From positions 1 to 64,000 of the forward strand of contig JADGKB010000013.1 in NCBI GenBank assembly GCA_027604185.1: 64,000 nucleotides of DNA, read 5' to 3'. Position numbers and translations under genes: made by a program. Shown piece by piece: positions 39,799-51,217 of this stretch (positions are counted from its first letter, which is position 1; every line of letters begins with the position of its first letter). The stretch is from Boothiomyces macroporosus. Taxonomy: Eukaryota > Chytridiomycota > Chytridiomycetes > Rhizophydiales > Terramycetaceae. The notes beneath the pieces were generated by a model that saw nothing but the letters and a program-made list of their open reading frames with translations, did no database searches and was not told the origin of the DNA.

Positions 39799-40095
39799 AT
39801 GAAATCTACTACTGTATTGCTAATCACTTCTGTCCTTGCTTCTGCGATTCCATCTTTGAACAACTGCCCCGATGCGCCAACAGCTTGTAATTCCACCTGT
39901 AGCGCATATGCTCCTTGCACGCTGGTTACCGATGAAGACACTGGCTGCCAGACTAGAAGATGTGTTCTCAACCCACGATACAGGTGTCCTACTTTGGTTC
40001 TGGATTGCCAAGCACTATGCGGTTTCCCAATATGCTTTACTCAAAAAACTCCTGAAGGATGTCTATCAGTCATATGCCCTCAAGATATCGTCTAA
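39799..40095 (+). CDS. Small secreted Cys-rich protein, copy 2
   Basis: 98 aa, single exon. Signal peptide (TTVLLITSVLASAIP), then the same cysteine framework as copy 1: CPDAPTACNSTCSAYAPC, RYRCPTLVLDCQALCG, EGCLSVICPQ. The segment around CPTLVLDC is the best conserved, the region before it the least, a pattern often seen in fast-evolving secreted proteins. The stop is followed directly by TAAATT, forming TAATAAA. It ends 22 bp before the kanadaptin gene. Confidence 0.72.
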   Translation: MKSTTVLLITSVLASAIPSLNNCPDAPTACNSTCSAYAPCTLVTDEDTGCQTRRCVLNPRYRCPTLVLDCQALCGFPICFTQKTPEGCLSVICPQDIV

Positions 40096-40117
40096 TAAAT
40101 TATTTATATTTTTTGAC

Positions 40118-41726
40118 ATGGGATCTGAATTTGTAGTTCCACAGCAGAAACAAAGAAAGCCTAATGAATTCCCTCCACTGCCATACAACGATCCAACTTG
40201 GGCGGGAGAGCCTAAAAATGATTATTATTTCGAAGTTATCAAGCAAGGATCTGTTCTGGGCAAATCAGGAAGAATTTCAACATCCAAAGTAGTTGTCGGT
40301 ATTTGAAATAGTAATTGCAGGGAGGTTGCCGGTATGCGATATAGAGTTGGAGCATCCTTCAGTATCTAGATATCATGCAGTATTTCAATTCAAGGATGAC
40401 GGTAATACTTTAATAATCAAGGAAAATGTTTCCTGTATGACTTGGGATCAAGCCATGGAACGTTTCTCAATAAATCCCAGATAGAGCCAAAGAAATATAT
40501 TCGGATAAACGTTGGAGATATGATTAGATTTGGAGCATCTTCCAGGATATACATCTTTCAAGGACCTGAAGAAATGGTTCAGCCAATAGTTAAACCTAAA
40601 GAAGAAAAAATTGAAGTGTCGTGGTATTTAAATGCTTATCAAGGGGTTTCAAAGAAGATGCATATGAAGGAGACGAATGGGGAGCAAATAGTATTCACCT
40701 AGGTATTTGTTTTCTAACGATAGAGCCTATTGATAGATCACTAATAGATGACAACGCGTATTATTATAAAGATCCAAAAAAATCTCTCAAGGTGTTTTTG
40801 GACAATAATGATGCTGAAATGGAAATCACTTTTACTGAAGACGATGACGATGACGAGCCTTTGAAATATATCGCGAAATTAGAGATAACCGGATTACAGG
40901 GACCATTTGAAGCCTCTGGAAGAGGAAAGAAAAAAGGGTCTGCTGAAAGAGATGCTTGTCTTGAGGCTTGTGCAAAGTTGGATCGAATGGGTATTTTAAA
41001 AGTTAAAGCTGTTCATGAAACAGCAGCAGAAAAGATCAAACGATTAAATAAAGTATATGGAGACGATGAAGAAGACGAAGATTTGTATGATAGAACTGAA
41101 GGTAATATTATTTGTAACCTAGATGCAAAGAAAGAATTAAAGAATCAAGTGCTGACATTTGAATCGCTCTCAGAGAAAAAGCATGCGCTAGAACTGTCAA
41201 TTCGCAAAATTGAAAAAGAGTTGAATCTTACTGGTAATTACTATTGATATAAGGTGTAAGTGAATCCAATGAAAATGATTCTGAAGATGAGCTGGATAAA
41301 TACATGAACGAAATCAATGTCAAGATGACTGTGGAAACAAAGACGAAACTAGAAAAAGAACTGAAAAAACTCCAAGTTGAACTTCAAGATACTGAAAAAC
41401 TGTTGAAATTGGCTACGCCCCAGTCTGCGAGCTCGTTACTATACTCATCGGTGGGAGAAAAGAAAGAGTCCAAGGTGATAGTAGATGCAGACGAATTTGT
41501 AAAGCCTAATCCCACTCCAAAGCCAACCGCCAAGACCCAGAAAAGATCTCATCAAGAAGTAGAAGTTGACGTAAAGCAGCGCAAAAGGGCTACAATGGTT
41601 CCCACGCTACAAGAGATGGAAAAGCACTATGATCTAGAAAAGGAGGACGTCGTAGATGTCGTCTACGGCAAATCCGATCTGAAGGCTGAAGACCTTAAAA
41701 AAATTCAGTCTTCGTTTGGTTACTAA
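40118..41726 (+). CDS. SLC4A1AP: Kanadaptin (SLC4A1AP) with FHA domain
   Basis: 494 aa in seven exons; introns at 40299-40320, 40402-40421, 40624-40643, 40703-40723, 41102-41122 and 41234-41253. FHA domain is assembled by splicing: [40 protein letters not shown] and the strand [31 protein letters not shown] and [15 protein letters not shown] lead into a dsRNA-binding-like region, then coiled coils, and the terminal [20 protein letters not shown]. This order equals animal kanadaptin, a nuclear protein linked to splicing. Intron five is 21 nt without a stop, so retention would insert seven residues. Confidence 0.92.
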
Positions 41727-41766
41727 TATATTTTTCACAATTTTCTCTTTCCAAAATTTCTGAAAG

Positions 41767-42743
41767 ATGAAGGACAAATTGAAATTTGCAGACAATGAAG
41801 AAGTATTGTGCTTTCATGGTCCATTGATCTATGACGCAAAGGTATCTTTGATCCAATTCATTATAGATCCTCAAAGCAGAATATTGGGAAAACAGAACTG
41901 ATCTTGAAGACGGAGCATATTATTTTATACACTACAAAGGATGGAAGCCATCGTAATTTATATTTAATCAAAGCTGGGATGAGTGGGTTCCAGAAGAGAG
42001 AATATTCAAGTTTACTGAGGAGAACAAACAGAGGCAGCTGGAACTAAGGGCATCCATGACTGCCAAACAACACAAGGCACCAGCAGAAAAGAAGATTATA
42101 GATACGGTCGCAAAGGATAGAAAACGAAGGAGAGAGTCTATTGCTGACAAGGTATCTCTTGTTTCACAGCAGGAAGACGAGTATTTGAAAAAACCTGAAA
42201 TCAAAATATCCGTCCCTGAAAGTCTAAAGTCACAGCTAGTTGAGGATTGGGAGCAAGTAACAAAGAACCAAAAGGTATTTTCATCCTTACATAGCTTCTT
42301 CCTCTTCCAGCAGAAACAAGCGCCATTCAAATCTTGGATAATTTCTTTACTCACTACAAAGAGAATGGAAAACGAAAGAAGGATGGGCAAGAAGACTCTA
42401 TGCAACAAGTAGTAGAGGGCCTCAAAGTGTACTTTGAGAAAGCGCTTGGGAGTATCCTGCTGTACAGAAACGAAAGACAGCAGTACATTCAAATTCAAAA
42501 AAACCACCCAGACAAGTCAATTGGGGAGATCTATGGTGTGCACCACTTATTACGTTTATTTGGCAAGTTCATTTTAACATAGTTCAACTACCATCTTTAA
42601 TCGCACATACTAATATGGATCAGGAAGCTGTGAATATTCTCAAAGATCATTTTACGACATTCTTATTGTATCTACAGGAGAATCAAGAGTCTCTCTTTAA
42701 TGTAGATTATGAAGCAGCAATTCCAGAGTACATGTCAAAATAA
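41767..42743 (+). CDS. EAF3: MRG15/EAF3 chromatin protein
   Basis: Chromodomain subunit of NuA4 acetyltransferase and Rpd3S deacetylase, 296 aa. Introns at 41842-41866 (25), 41953-41973 (21), 42275-42294 (20) and 42563-42582 (20, GC-AG). Chromo barrel: LCFHGPLIYDAKIL, YFIHYKGWKPSWDEWVPEER. Basic linker, then the MRG domain: LVEDWEQVTKNQKLLPLPAE, ILDNFFTHYKENG, YGVHHLLRLFVQLPSL and a final LYLQENQESLF. The last intron starts with GC; using it restores RLFVQLP and the remaining 50 residues, which match the family. The stop is in AAATAAAA. Confidence 0.94.
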
Positions 42744-42781
42744 AACCTATTTGGCTAGCAATCATATATTTTAATTACAAA

Positions 42782-44488
42782 TTATTCACTTGGTCTGCTT
42801 TGAGTTGTCAACAAAAGTGAGTGACGAGATGGAGAGTCGTCTCTATTCATTTCTAAGGTTTTCCTTCCAAATATTGGCTTTAGGTATCTTCTATCGAAAT
42901 TGAGGAACCAGTGATCTGGCAATCTAGATGAAAGGATATCAGAGTCCTGGCTTGCGATATCATCATCATCATTTTCTGTCAGATCACCTGCTTCCAGTTC
43001 GTTTTCTAAAGTAACTCCAGTTTTAATCTGGAGGTAGGTAAGAGCAAATGGAGTAGTGCCACCAAGGATGATTACACTAATCACACATACGACCAAAATT
43101 GTTGTTTGAATTGCCTCTTTTTCCACACCTTCGACTTCAAAAGACAATGCAAAAGCAATCGCACCTCGCAAGCCAGCCCACCAAATCATTAATTGGTGAT
43201 TCTTGGGGATTTTAGGTTCAGTTCTAGTAGGATCCGTAAGTTTGGCATGCAAGTTTATGAGGTATGCGAGAGGGGCAACGGACAGATATCTTGCAATCAT
43301 TATTATAATCTACTATTAGAAAAGGATTACCAGTGTGAAAAAGATTAAAAACGGCAAGAATCTCTGATCAGTCTTGGTAAACAGTGCAACTCCAAGATAG
43401 ATGAATATAAAATTTTCCGATAGTTGCGACAATACTCGAAACATGTTTTTTGTTGTTTGTCTGCTTGTTGTGCTCATGTTATCATACGCGTAATGTTTCA
43501 TTACAATTCCACAAAACAATAGTGATACAATACCAGAAAACTGCATGGCATTAGACAACAAATAAGATGAATAGGCTTGAAGTATAATCAAAGAGGATTC
43601 CAGAGAAGGGTATTGTTGCAAGTTGGAGTGTTTTAACATTATTGCAATTCCCAACCCAAGAATCACCCCAATCAAAATCGATCCCAGAAATACTGCAAAA
43701 AAAGAGAATCCTGCTCCTAATAATGCACCGGCCCCCAGCTCATGTCCTCGGAGTTTCCCAAGAGTTCTACATGTTAGTGCAAGTATTACGAAAACAAGAC
43801 AATCGCGACAGAATCATTCAAAAGACTTTCCCCAAAAATAATCGCATACAGTTTCGAATCAACTTTGAGCTGGTGAAATATAGATAGAATTGTTACTGGG
43901 TCCGTGGAAGATAAAATTGCTCCTATAATAATGCAATCCAGTGCGTCAATTTGCAGCCCATTCAACCCCAAACATACCAATCCGTAAATCAATGCCCTAT
44001 AATTAGAAAATATGCACCCAATGACGATGGTTGAAATAAAAGTACCAATGAGTGAAAATATCAATATCGCTCCAATATTTTTGAAAAAGTTTTGCTAAGT
44101 TAATGATATCTACCCTATGCATATCATATCCAGAATTCAATATAATTGGCGGTAGTAATAAATTGAAAAAGTAGGAATGATCGAAAGTGACTAGCCCGAT
44201 AATTTGTGAGTGCGAAGTTGAAAGTAGCCGAATAATCAGTCCAACACTCATCCCAAGAAAGATTGACACCACCGTTTCATGAATAATGCGAATTTGTTTA
44301 CGCTGCAGGAAGTAACTGGTCCATAGAATACAATACAGCAGTGTTAACAGTAATAATATTGCGACAGAGGTATTTACTTCTTCTTCCGGAACTGATGGGG
44401 TGGGAATCACGGTTGCAGTTGGTGTTGGTATAAAGCTAGTGGTAGTGGTCGCTTCATATAATGTAGAGGTATTTGCTGCAACTGACAT
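42782..44488 (-). CDS. NHX1: Endosomal/vacuolar Na+(K+)/H+ exchanger NHX, copy 1
   Basis: Cation/proton antiporter setting lumenal pH of endosomes or vacuole, 540 aa. Introns at 44095-44113, 43997-44017, 43767-43789 and 43310-43330 (19, 21, 23, 21 nt). About 12 helices with NHE motifs LLPPIILNSGYDM, GAILSSTDPVTILSIFHQLK, FGESLLNDSVAIVL (transport Asp in LLNDS), GIVSLLFCGIVMKHYAYDNM, ENFIFIYLGV and WWAGLRGAIAFALSFE. The acidic cytosolic tail (ENDDDDIASQDSD) ends with SRPSE. The N-terminus is Thr/Pro rich and probably lumenal. The tandem paralogue lies upstream, head to tail; both copies share intron positions 1 to 4. Confidence 0.93.
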
Positions 44489-44697
44489 CAAAGTTTTCAA
44501 AGTTTTGTCTAGGCTGAAGCGTGCTTTATGTCACAGATGTCACGATTTGTCATGTTGCCAAAATGCATTGACAAGCCTTGAAGGGTTTGGATCAAGTAGT
44601 GGAAATAAGGATGTGATAGGCAGTACCTATTCGGAATTATCAGTATAATGGAGAATTTTGACTTGGGAATTGTGTTTATTTCGACAAATATGGATAG

Positions 44698-46313
44698 TTA
44701 TTCCACTCTGGTTTTTCTTCCAAACAGTGGTTTGAGGTATTTCCTATCAAAGTTGAGGAACCAATGATCTGGCACTGTTTGCGTTTGCACACGAGCAGTT
44801 GTAACATCCAAGGGGTCGTTTGTGTTGAATGCATGATCCATTTCAATATTCTCGTTCAAATCTTCCACAACATTATCATCAGGCTCACCGCTTACTCCAG
44901 TTTCAATTTGAAAGTAGTTTAATGCAAATGGCGTGCTTCCACCAAATGCAATCACAGTAACGGCGCACACAACCAATATTGTGGATTGAACTGCATCTTT
45001 CTCTACACCGCTAACTTCAAAAGATAGCGCAAAAGCAATAGCTCCTCTCAATCCAGCCCACCAAATCATAAGTTGGTGGTGGAGGGGGATTTTGGCATGA
45101 GGGCTGTTTGGATCAAAGAATTTTGCATAAAGATTGATAAATAGTGCTAGTGGGGCTACTGAAAAGAATCTTGCTACCAAGATAATCGCCTAAGTTTAAA
45201 TCAGTCGTACAAAAGTGAACAGAACAAAGAATCCTTCAAAACGTTGATTTTCTTTTGTAAACCATGCAACACCGAGATAAATAAAGATAAAGTTTTCTGC
45301 CAATTGAGATAGCACACGGAGCATATTTTGAGTGGTCTCTCTACTAGTTTGGCTCATATTTTCATACGCGTAGTGCTTTGTTACTATTCCATAGAACAGC
45401 AACGCTACAATACCGGATAATTGTATCGAATTGGCAACCAAGTAAGAGGCATAGGCTTGAAGTATAATCAATGAAGTTTCAATGAATGGGAAATGTTGCA
45501 TTTGTGTATGTTTCAGTAACAAAGCAATTGCCAATCCAAGAAGAACTCCAATAAATATCGATCCTAGAAATATGCCAAAGAAAGTCAGAGTAGCAAGAAA
45601 TACCGTCATACCAGTAAGATCGTGTCCACGTAACTTTCCGAGAGTTCTTTGTTAGTAAATTCTTACGACACCAACACAATTGCTACAGAGTCGTTCAGGA
45701 TGCTTTCGCCAAAGATGATAGCATAAAGCTTTGAGTCTACTTTAAGTTGATGGAAAATCGACAGAATTGTTACCGGGTCGGTGGAAGACAAAATGGCTCC
45801 AATAATCATACAGTCCAATAAATCCAATTGCAAAGAAGATAATACAGTCGATACGCCAAGGTACAGTAAACCGCTAAATAAGAATGCAAATACCCAATTA
45901 CAAAAGTTGAAATGAACGTACCCAGAAGAGAGAAGATTAGGATTGCTCCAATGTTTTGAAAGAAGCTTTGCTAGGTTAATATTAGCTACCCTATTCATAT
46001 CGAAACCGGAATTTAAAATAATTGGCGGAAGAAGCATGTTGAAAAAGAACGTATCCTGAAATGTCACCTTCTGCATAATATTCGTATTTGATGATGATAA
46101 CATGCGTATAGCGAATCCAACCAGCAACCCTAAAAAAATAGAAACCACCGTTTCATGAACGTATCGAATTTGTTTTCGTTGCAAAAAGTAGCTAGTACAA
46201 AGAGTACAGTACAATAGCGAAATCAAAATGAGAATTGCAATTGATGTATCTACTTGTTCTGCTATTACAGCATCACCTGGGAAATTGGTGGCTGTACCAT
46301 TTTCTACGCTCAT
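44698..46313 (-). CDS. NHX1: Endosomal/vacuolar Na+(K+)/H+ exchanger NHX, copy 2
   Basis: 511 aa tandem paralogue of the gene just downstream. Introns at 45971-45989, 45874-45893, 45647-45666 and 45190-45210 (19, 20, 20, 21 nt) at the same four positions as copy 1, so the duplication came after the introns. Same core motifs: LLPPIILNSGFDMNR, STDPVTILSIFHQLKVD, GESILNDSVAIVLVS, IVALLFYGIVTKHYAYENM, WWAGLRGAIAFALSFEVSG, NFDRKYLKPLFGRKT. The N-terminal and tail regions diverge, suggesting different regulation. The first and second introns must be removed to keep LLGTFISTFVIGG in frame. Confidence 0.93.
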
Positions 46314-46979
46314 CTTTTTGGGAAAATCAAGTTTAAAAAATTATCGCACAAATAGGGCGACAAGATTTCAACAACCGTGGTAACTTGCATTAAATGTACC
46401 CGGATTATTTTCCGAATAGGTCGGTCTTATCGCTCACATAATTTCTTCAGGTTGAATTCCACATAAATTACTATCTCAGTCTGAATCACCTAGTAATTGT
46501 CAGGAGAACTACCAGCCATATGAATATATGCTTACAGGCGTTACTGAAGCAGTCGCTCATACCACCATTAAAATGCAAACTTGGTAACCAATATTCTATA
46601 CTATACAGCCCTCATTCTGCATTCACATGCAGTTCAATTTCTCATCTCCATACCCGGCTGATATATTTCTAAACTGATCGTTATATTGGCTGGATTTGGC
46701 ATCGAAGATGGCTTTTGAAACAATTTTTCAGAAACATGTGATAACGTTATCACTGTAAATGGAAAATATAATGATGGACATGCAGAAAGCTCTTGCTTTT
46801 TTCCAGGAAACCTTCGAGATCCTGCCGACTCTTTTTGAGGAAGTTATTACCTGTGCTGACGTTTCTCTAACCATTGTGAATGATTTGGGCATGCGACCAC
46901 AATCCAAAATAAGAGTTCCCCATTTTGCCACTCACGGCCCTGTGGTATTTAAAAGGTTGAAAAGCTTTCCTTTATTAAA
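46314..46979. other. Intergenic with a 16-bp palindrome
   Basis: About 665 bp. No spliced gene could be built on either strand. A plus-strand frame from 46759 and a minus-strand frame from 46931 are open but overlap each other and the lipase start. GTGATAACGTTATCAC at 46738-46753 is a perfect palindrome about 230 bp upstream of the first lipase ATG. Confidence 0.45.
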
Positions 46980-47879
46980 ATGGTCAACATTACTGAAAAC
47001 TGGGTTGAAGCAAAAACCGTCGTTGGTGGAAAGAAAGCAGAATTGTATACGAGAACATGGAGTCCTGATTCGGACACTGATATCAAAGCAACTCTTGTCT
47101 TCATTCATGGCTTGGGAGAGCATATCACTCGTTACGATGAAATGTTTACTTATTTTACTGAACATGGAATCAAGGTCGGTGCATTTGACCAACGTGGGTT
47201 TGGAAAGACTCCTCAAAAGGTAATTATAATTTGATAGCAGTATGGTGTAAAAGGAAGATCCGATGGTGTAGAAACTACCTTGGCAGATATTTTGCAAATC
47301 TCAGAATCCCTTCGCAAAGAAGGTGTACCTCATTTCGCTATGGGCCACTCAATGGGAGGTGGTCTAGTGCTTCGATTTGCAACAGTCCACCCTGAAGGTT
47401 TAGCGGGTGTTATTGCATCTGCTCCTTGTGTTGCCCCTGGAGCTACTGCTGTTCCAAATGCAGTCGAAAAACTGGCATTGAAATATGTGCCAAAAGCACT
47501 TCCAAACCTCGTAATTCCAAACAAATTGGACATTTCTACTCTTTCTAGAGACCCTGTCGAAGTAAAGAAATACGCCGATGATCCACTTGTTCACAGCCAA
47601 GCTGGTGTCACTCTACTTTCTGACATTCTTGGAACCTGCGACTATCTATTGACCCAAGGTGCCCAAAAGTTCAATACTCCTTTGCTCATCACTCATGGAA
47701 CTGTCGATAAATTGACTGACCCTGCAGCTTCAAAGAAATTCCATGACTTGGCAGTTGCTCAAGACAAGACCTATAAGCCATTCGATGGATTTTACCATGA
47801 ACTACATAACGAGCCAGCTGCTGACAGAAAGGTTGTGTTTGAAGAATATGTTCAATGGATTAGTAAGAGAATTCAATAA
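46980..47879 (+). CDS. Monoglyceride lipase-like hydrolase, copy 1
   Basis: Alpha/beta hydrolase, likely splitting monoacylglycerols, 292 aa, one 21-nt intron at 47220-47240. Motifs: FIHGLGEHITRYDEMF (oxyanion HG), GAFDQRGFGKT, the nucleophile elbow GHSMGGGLVLRFA, catalytic Asp in THGTVDKLTDP and His in GFYHELHNEP; DQRG(F/H)G and the YHELHNE block are the MGL/Yju3 signature. No signal peptide, so cytosolic or lipid-droplet. Followed in tandem by a more diverged copy. The stop lies inside CAATAAAG. Confidence 0.92.
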
Positions 47880-47966
47880 AGTTGTTAGAATAATATTTGC
47901 TACGGCCGACTGGCATTCTTGTGATGAAAGTGCATGTGCCACATCTAAAATCCTTTCTCCAACACG

Positions 47967-48908
47967 ATGGTCGAAAAAGTAGAAAAATGGATAGAGGGTA
48001 CACCAACCGAAGGCGGCTTGTTTACTTCGCCAGCAACTATTGAGCTCTTTACAAAAACTTGGATCCCGGTCGGAAAACCAAAAGCGACAGTTATATTCGT
48101 TCATGGTAATCAACACTAATTCAGGTATCGGAGAGCATATCCAGCGATATGACGAGTTATTTACGCATTTCGCCAATAATGGAATCTTGACTGGTGGTTT
48201 CGATGGACGAGGATTTGGACAAACTGTTGTCAGAAATGGCAAGAAAGGCGTTTGCGATGGGATAGATATCATGCTCAAAGATATTGAGTTAGTTGCAAAG
48301 CAGATCAGAATAGATGGCGTTCCTCACTTTGCTTTTGGACACAGCATGGGTAATTGTATTTGATTCAGGCGGTGGATTGATTTTACAATACGCACTTACC
48401 TATCCGGATAAAATCGTGGGAGTCATTGCATCAGGTAAGTTGATTTTCACTTGTAGCTCCTCTAATTAGAGTGCTAAAGGTTCCAAACCCAATCGAAAAG
48501 GGGTTGCTGACCATCGTGCCAAGCGTGTACCCTTCATTCGCAATGCCTACGAACCTGGATGTCAACAACTTGTCCAGAGATGAAAACGAAGTTAAAAAGT
48601 ATGTTGCGGACCCACTTGTTCACCCACTTGCTTCTGTAGCACTGCTCAACGATATTTTGGGAATGGGAACCAACTTGGACACCAAGTGGTACAAAGACTT
48701 TACTCTTCCACTGTTAGTTACCCATGGAAGCGAAGACAAAATCACCTGCCCTGTCGGTTCAAAGCAATTCGTTGAAAACTGTGCTTCCAAGGACAAGACT
48801 CATCGTCAGTTTGAAGGACTAAGACATGAACTCCACAATGAATTGGCTGCTGACCGCCAAATTGTATTCAGTGTGTATGTGGATTGGATCTTGAGTCACG
48901 CAAAATAA
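47967..48908 (+). CDS. Monoglyceride lipase-like hydrolase, copy 2
   Basis: 293 aa tandem paralogue, with introns at 48106-48124, 48350-48368 and 48435-48456 (19, 19, 22 nt). Catalytic residues kept: FVHGIGEHIQRYDELF, FDGRGFGQT, FGHSMGGGLIL, THGSEDKITCP and LRHELHNEL. It has three introns against one in copy 1 and none at the same position, so one copy has lost or gained introns since duplication. The N-terminus is longer (EKWIEGTPTEGGLFTSPA). Likely the same activity or an altered chain-length preference. Confidence 0.92.
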
Positions 48909-48965
48909 ATCAGGCTCATCCACCACAAGGCTAAATTTGATTAAAGTTTTTCTTTCTCAATTTGA

Positions 48966-50109
48966 ATGACTGATTTTGATTTTACCGAGCATTCGCACAA
49001 GAGATACAATCCATTAAACGATAGTTGGATCTTGTGCTCTCCGCATAGAGCAAAACGTCCTTGGTTAGGTATGCGATGGCTAATTGAAGGTCAACAGGAA
49101 TCGACAAACGATCAACAGTCGCCAAGTTATCTACCAGATTGCTTCTTGTGGTAATAGATTATTTATACAGCCCTGGAAATAAGAGAATTAACGGGGAACA
49201 AAATCCAAAGTATGAATCAACCTTTGTATTTGCAAACGATTTCCCAGCTGTAAAAGACCAACAACCAGAATACGATCCAAACTCGATCCAAATTGAAAAT
49301 GTTCCAAAGGATTTGGCGAACAGATTGTACAAAGCGCAAGGAGTTCGCGGGTGTGCCAAAGTTGTATGTTTCTCGCCAGATCACAGCAAGACAATGGCTG
49401 AAATGAATGCTGATGAAATTGTGGAGATTGTAAAGACTTGGAAACACTTGGCTCTGGAATTAAAAGAAATGCCAAATGTAAACTATGCAGTCATGTTTGA
49501 GAACAAGGGAAGTGCAATGGGATGCTCTAACCCCCATCCACATGGACAAGTACATTCTTTTAATATTAGGTTTGGGCTACAGAAGATGTTCCACAAGAAC
49601 CAGCTGCAGAAATCAAATCATTAAAGAAATATCAGAATGAACATCACGCTTGCTTACTATGCGACCTAGTGAAGACAGAATTGGCTTTCAAGGATCGAAT
49701 TGTTTGCCAAAATGACAGTTGGATCTGCATCGTGCCATTTTGGGCAATTTGGCCATTCGAAACCCTCTTATTACCAAAAGAGCACGTTAATTCAATTGAC
49801 ACCATCAGCGAAAAACAACAAAAGGGATTAGCAGCGCTATTAAGCGAAATTACATGCAAATATGATAATCTGTTTGAAACTTCCTTCCCGTACAGCATGG
49901 GTCTCCATGGAGCACCATTGAAGGAAGAAAACAGCCCAATGCATCTGCATTTACACTTTTATCCGCCATTACTTCGCTCTGCAACCGTGAAAAAGTTTCT
50001 GGTAGGGTTTGAAATGTTGGGGCAGCCTCAGAGAGATTTGACTGCTGAACAAGCTGCACAGAGACTTCGAGATTTACCAACTGTTCATTACAAATTATCC
50101 AGAAAATAA
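48966..50109 (+). CDS. GALT: Galactose-1-phosphate uridylyltransferase
   Basis: Leloir pathway enzyme exchanging UMP between UDP-glucose and galactose-1-phosphate, 360 aa. Introns at 49069-49089, 49151-49170 and 49550-49569 (21, 20, 20 nt). Starts HSHKRYNPLNDSWILCSPHR; zinc-type and substrate blocks YESTFVFANDFPAVK, GCAKVVCFSPDHSKTMAEM; active site SNPHPHGQVWA with the uridylylated His, completed by the third splice; C-terminal MGLHGAP and MHLHLHFYPPLLRS. HIT-superfamily fold. Close match in length and order to yeast Gal7. Stop within AAATAAAT. Confidence 0.95.
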
Positions 50110-50118
50110 ATGCATTAT

Positions 50119-50985
50119 TTATTGAAGAGGAACATTTAGGCCCACGGCTTTATGGCTCACTTTAAACCCTACTCTTTCATATAATCTCGCGGCCCCTTCG
50201 TTCTTCATCTGCACATTCAGGAATACTTTTGAATAGCCAGACTTTAAAAAGTACTCTTGCAAATGGACTAGTAGTTTTGAAGCAGACCCCTGTCCCCTTG
50301 CAGATTTTAAAGTGCCAATATGCGACAAGTATAATTCTTGTTCCTGGACTTGAATAATGGCATAAGACAAGAGCTTTGAATCTTTGAAACAGCCGTAAAC
50401 AATATGATTTTCTCTGGTTCTTCTTTCCCAGTTTTCTTGATTATAAACTGAATTCCCAAACAGTTCAGTGTGCAATTCAAGTACTTGCTTGCCAATATCA
50501 CTTGGAGTATCGACGGTAGCACAAGATAGATCTGGGTTTGTTTCTATTGGCGGGTATTCGCCCTTAGTTAGCTCCATTCCCCATTCGTTTCCTTGTACTT
50601 TTGCTCCATTCTCGACAAAAAAGTCTAAAACCTCTTGGCTTGCTCCATCAACGTACAAAGTAACATGGGGATACTTTTTTTCCTTAGCAATTTGGATAGC
50701 ATGGTCGAATAATATCTGTCCAACACCTTGTAGAGATTCGCATTCTTCTGTCCATGGACCTAGGATGTATTTATCATGTTCAAGACCAATCGCTCCAACC
50801 AACTTTCCGTCCTTCATAGCAATGTAAAAGTTTTCCAGTGGTTGATATTCCATCATTTTAAAATCTGCTTCAACTACTGGAACGCTTTCGCCTAGAACCA
50901 AGCAATGCTGGATGGTATTTCGTCTTGCGATAAAGCTAGTCATATCAGCATAAGTCTCTGGAGTGCATTTTAATACCTGAGCCAT
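50119..50985 (-). CDS. Tandem GNAT acetyltransferase
   Basis: 288 aa, single exon, ATG at 50985. Two GNAT halves: the first (about 1-140) lacks a clear acetyl-CoA loop; the second (150-288) has the motif A region LSHIGTLKSARGQGSASKLL (R/QxxGxG/A) and FLNVQMKNEGAARLYERVGF, the conserved strand-helix ending. Double-GNAT proteins of this type (mycothiol synthase MshD-like) use one active domain. Substrate unknown. It is convergent with GALT, 9 bp between stops. The stop lies in CAATAAAT. Confidence 0.83.
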   Translation of the reverse strand: MAQVLKCTPETYADMTSFIARRNTIQHCLVLGESVPVVEADFKMMEYQPLENFYIAMKDGKLVGAIGLEHDKYILGPWTEECESLQGVGQILFDHAIQIAKEKKYPHVTLYVDGASQEVLDFFVENGAKVQGNEWGMELTKGEYPPIETNPDLSCATVDTPSDIGKQVLELHTELFGNSVYNQENWERRTRENHIVYGCFKDSKLLSYAIIQVQEQELYLSHIGTLKSARGQGSASKLLVHLQEYFLKSGYSKVFLNVQMKNEGAARLYERVGFKVSHKAVGLNVPLQ

Positions 50986-51217
50986 TTTTTGAAAGGAATT
51001 CGGGTTTCCCTGTTCAAATTAAATATCGCTGTTGTTTCAGAATTGCTTTTCGGCGAGAAACCACCGAATGACTCGATACAATTCTGGCCATTCAAAATGT
51101 TTAAATCCTGATTAACTTTAATTCTCGCAAATAAAAAGAATAAAACATTCAAAATTTCTACCATCACTACAAGGGTTGGATTTAATGAGAGGGTGAAAAG
51201 CTTTTCATTTTTCGCGG

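Noticed and set aside
45890..45960. Frameshift in NHX copy 2
   Set aside because: First seen because of a misread base; re-reading gives LIFSLLGTF in frame with a normal 20-nt intron after it.
46759..47223. Plus-strand ORF of 154 codons
   Set aside because: It overlaps the well-supported lipase in another frame and its sequence downstream is a shadow of that gene.
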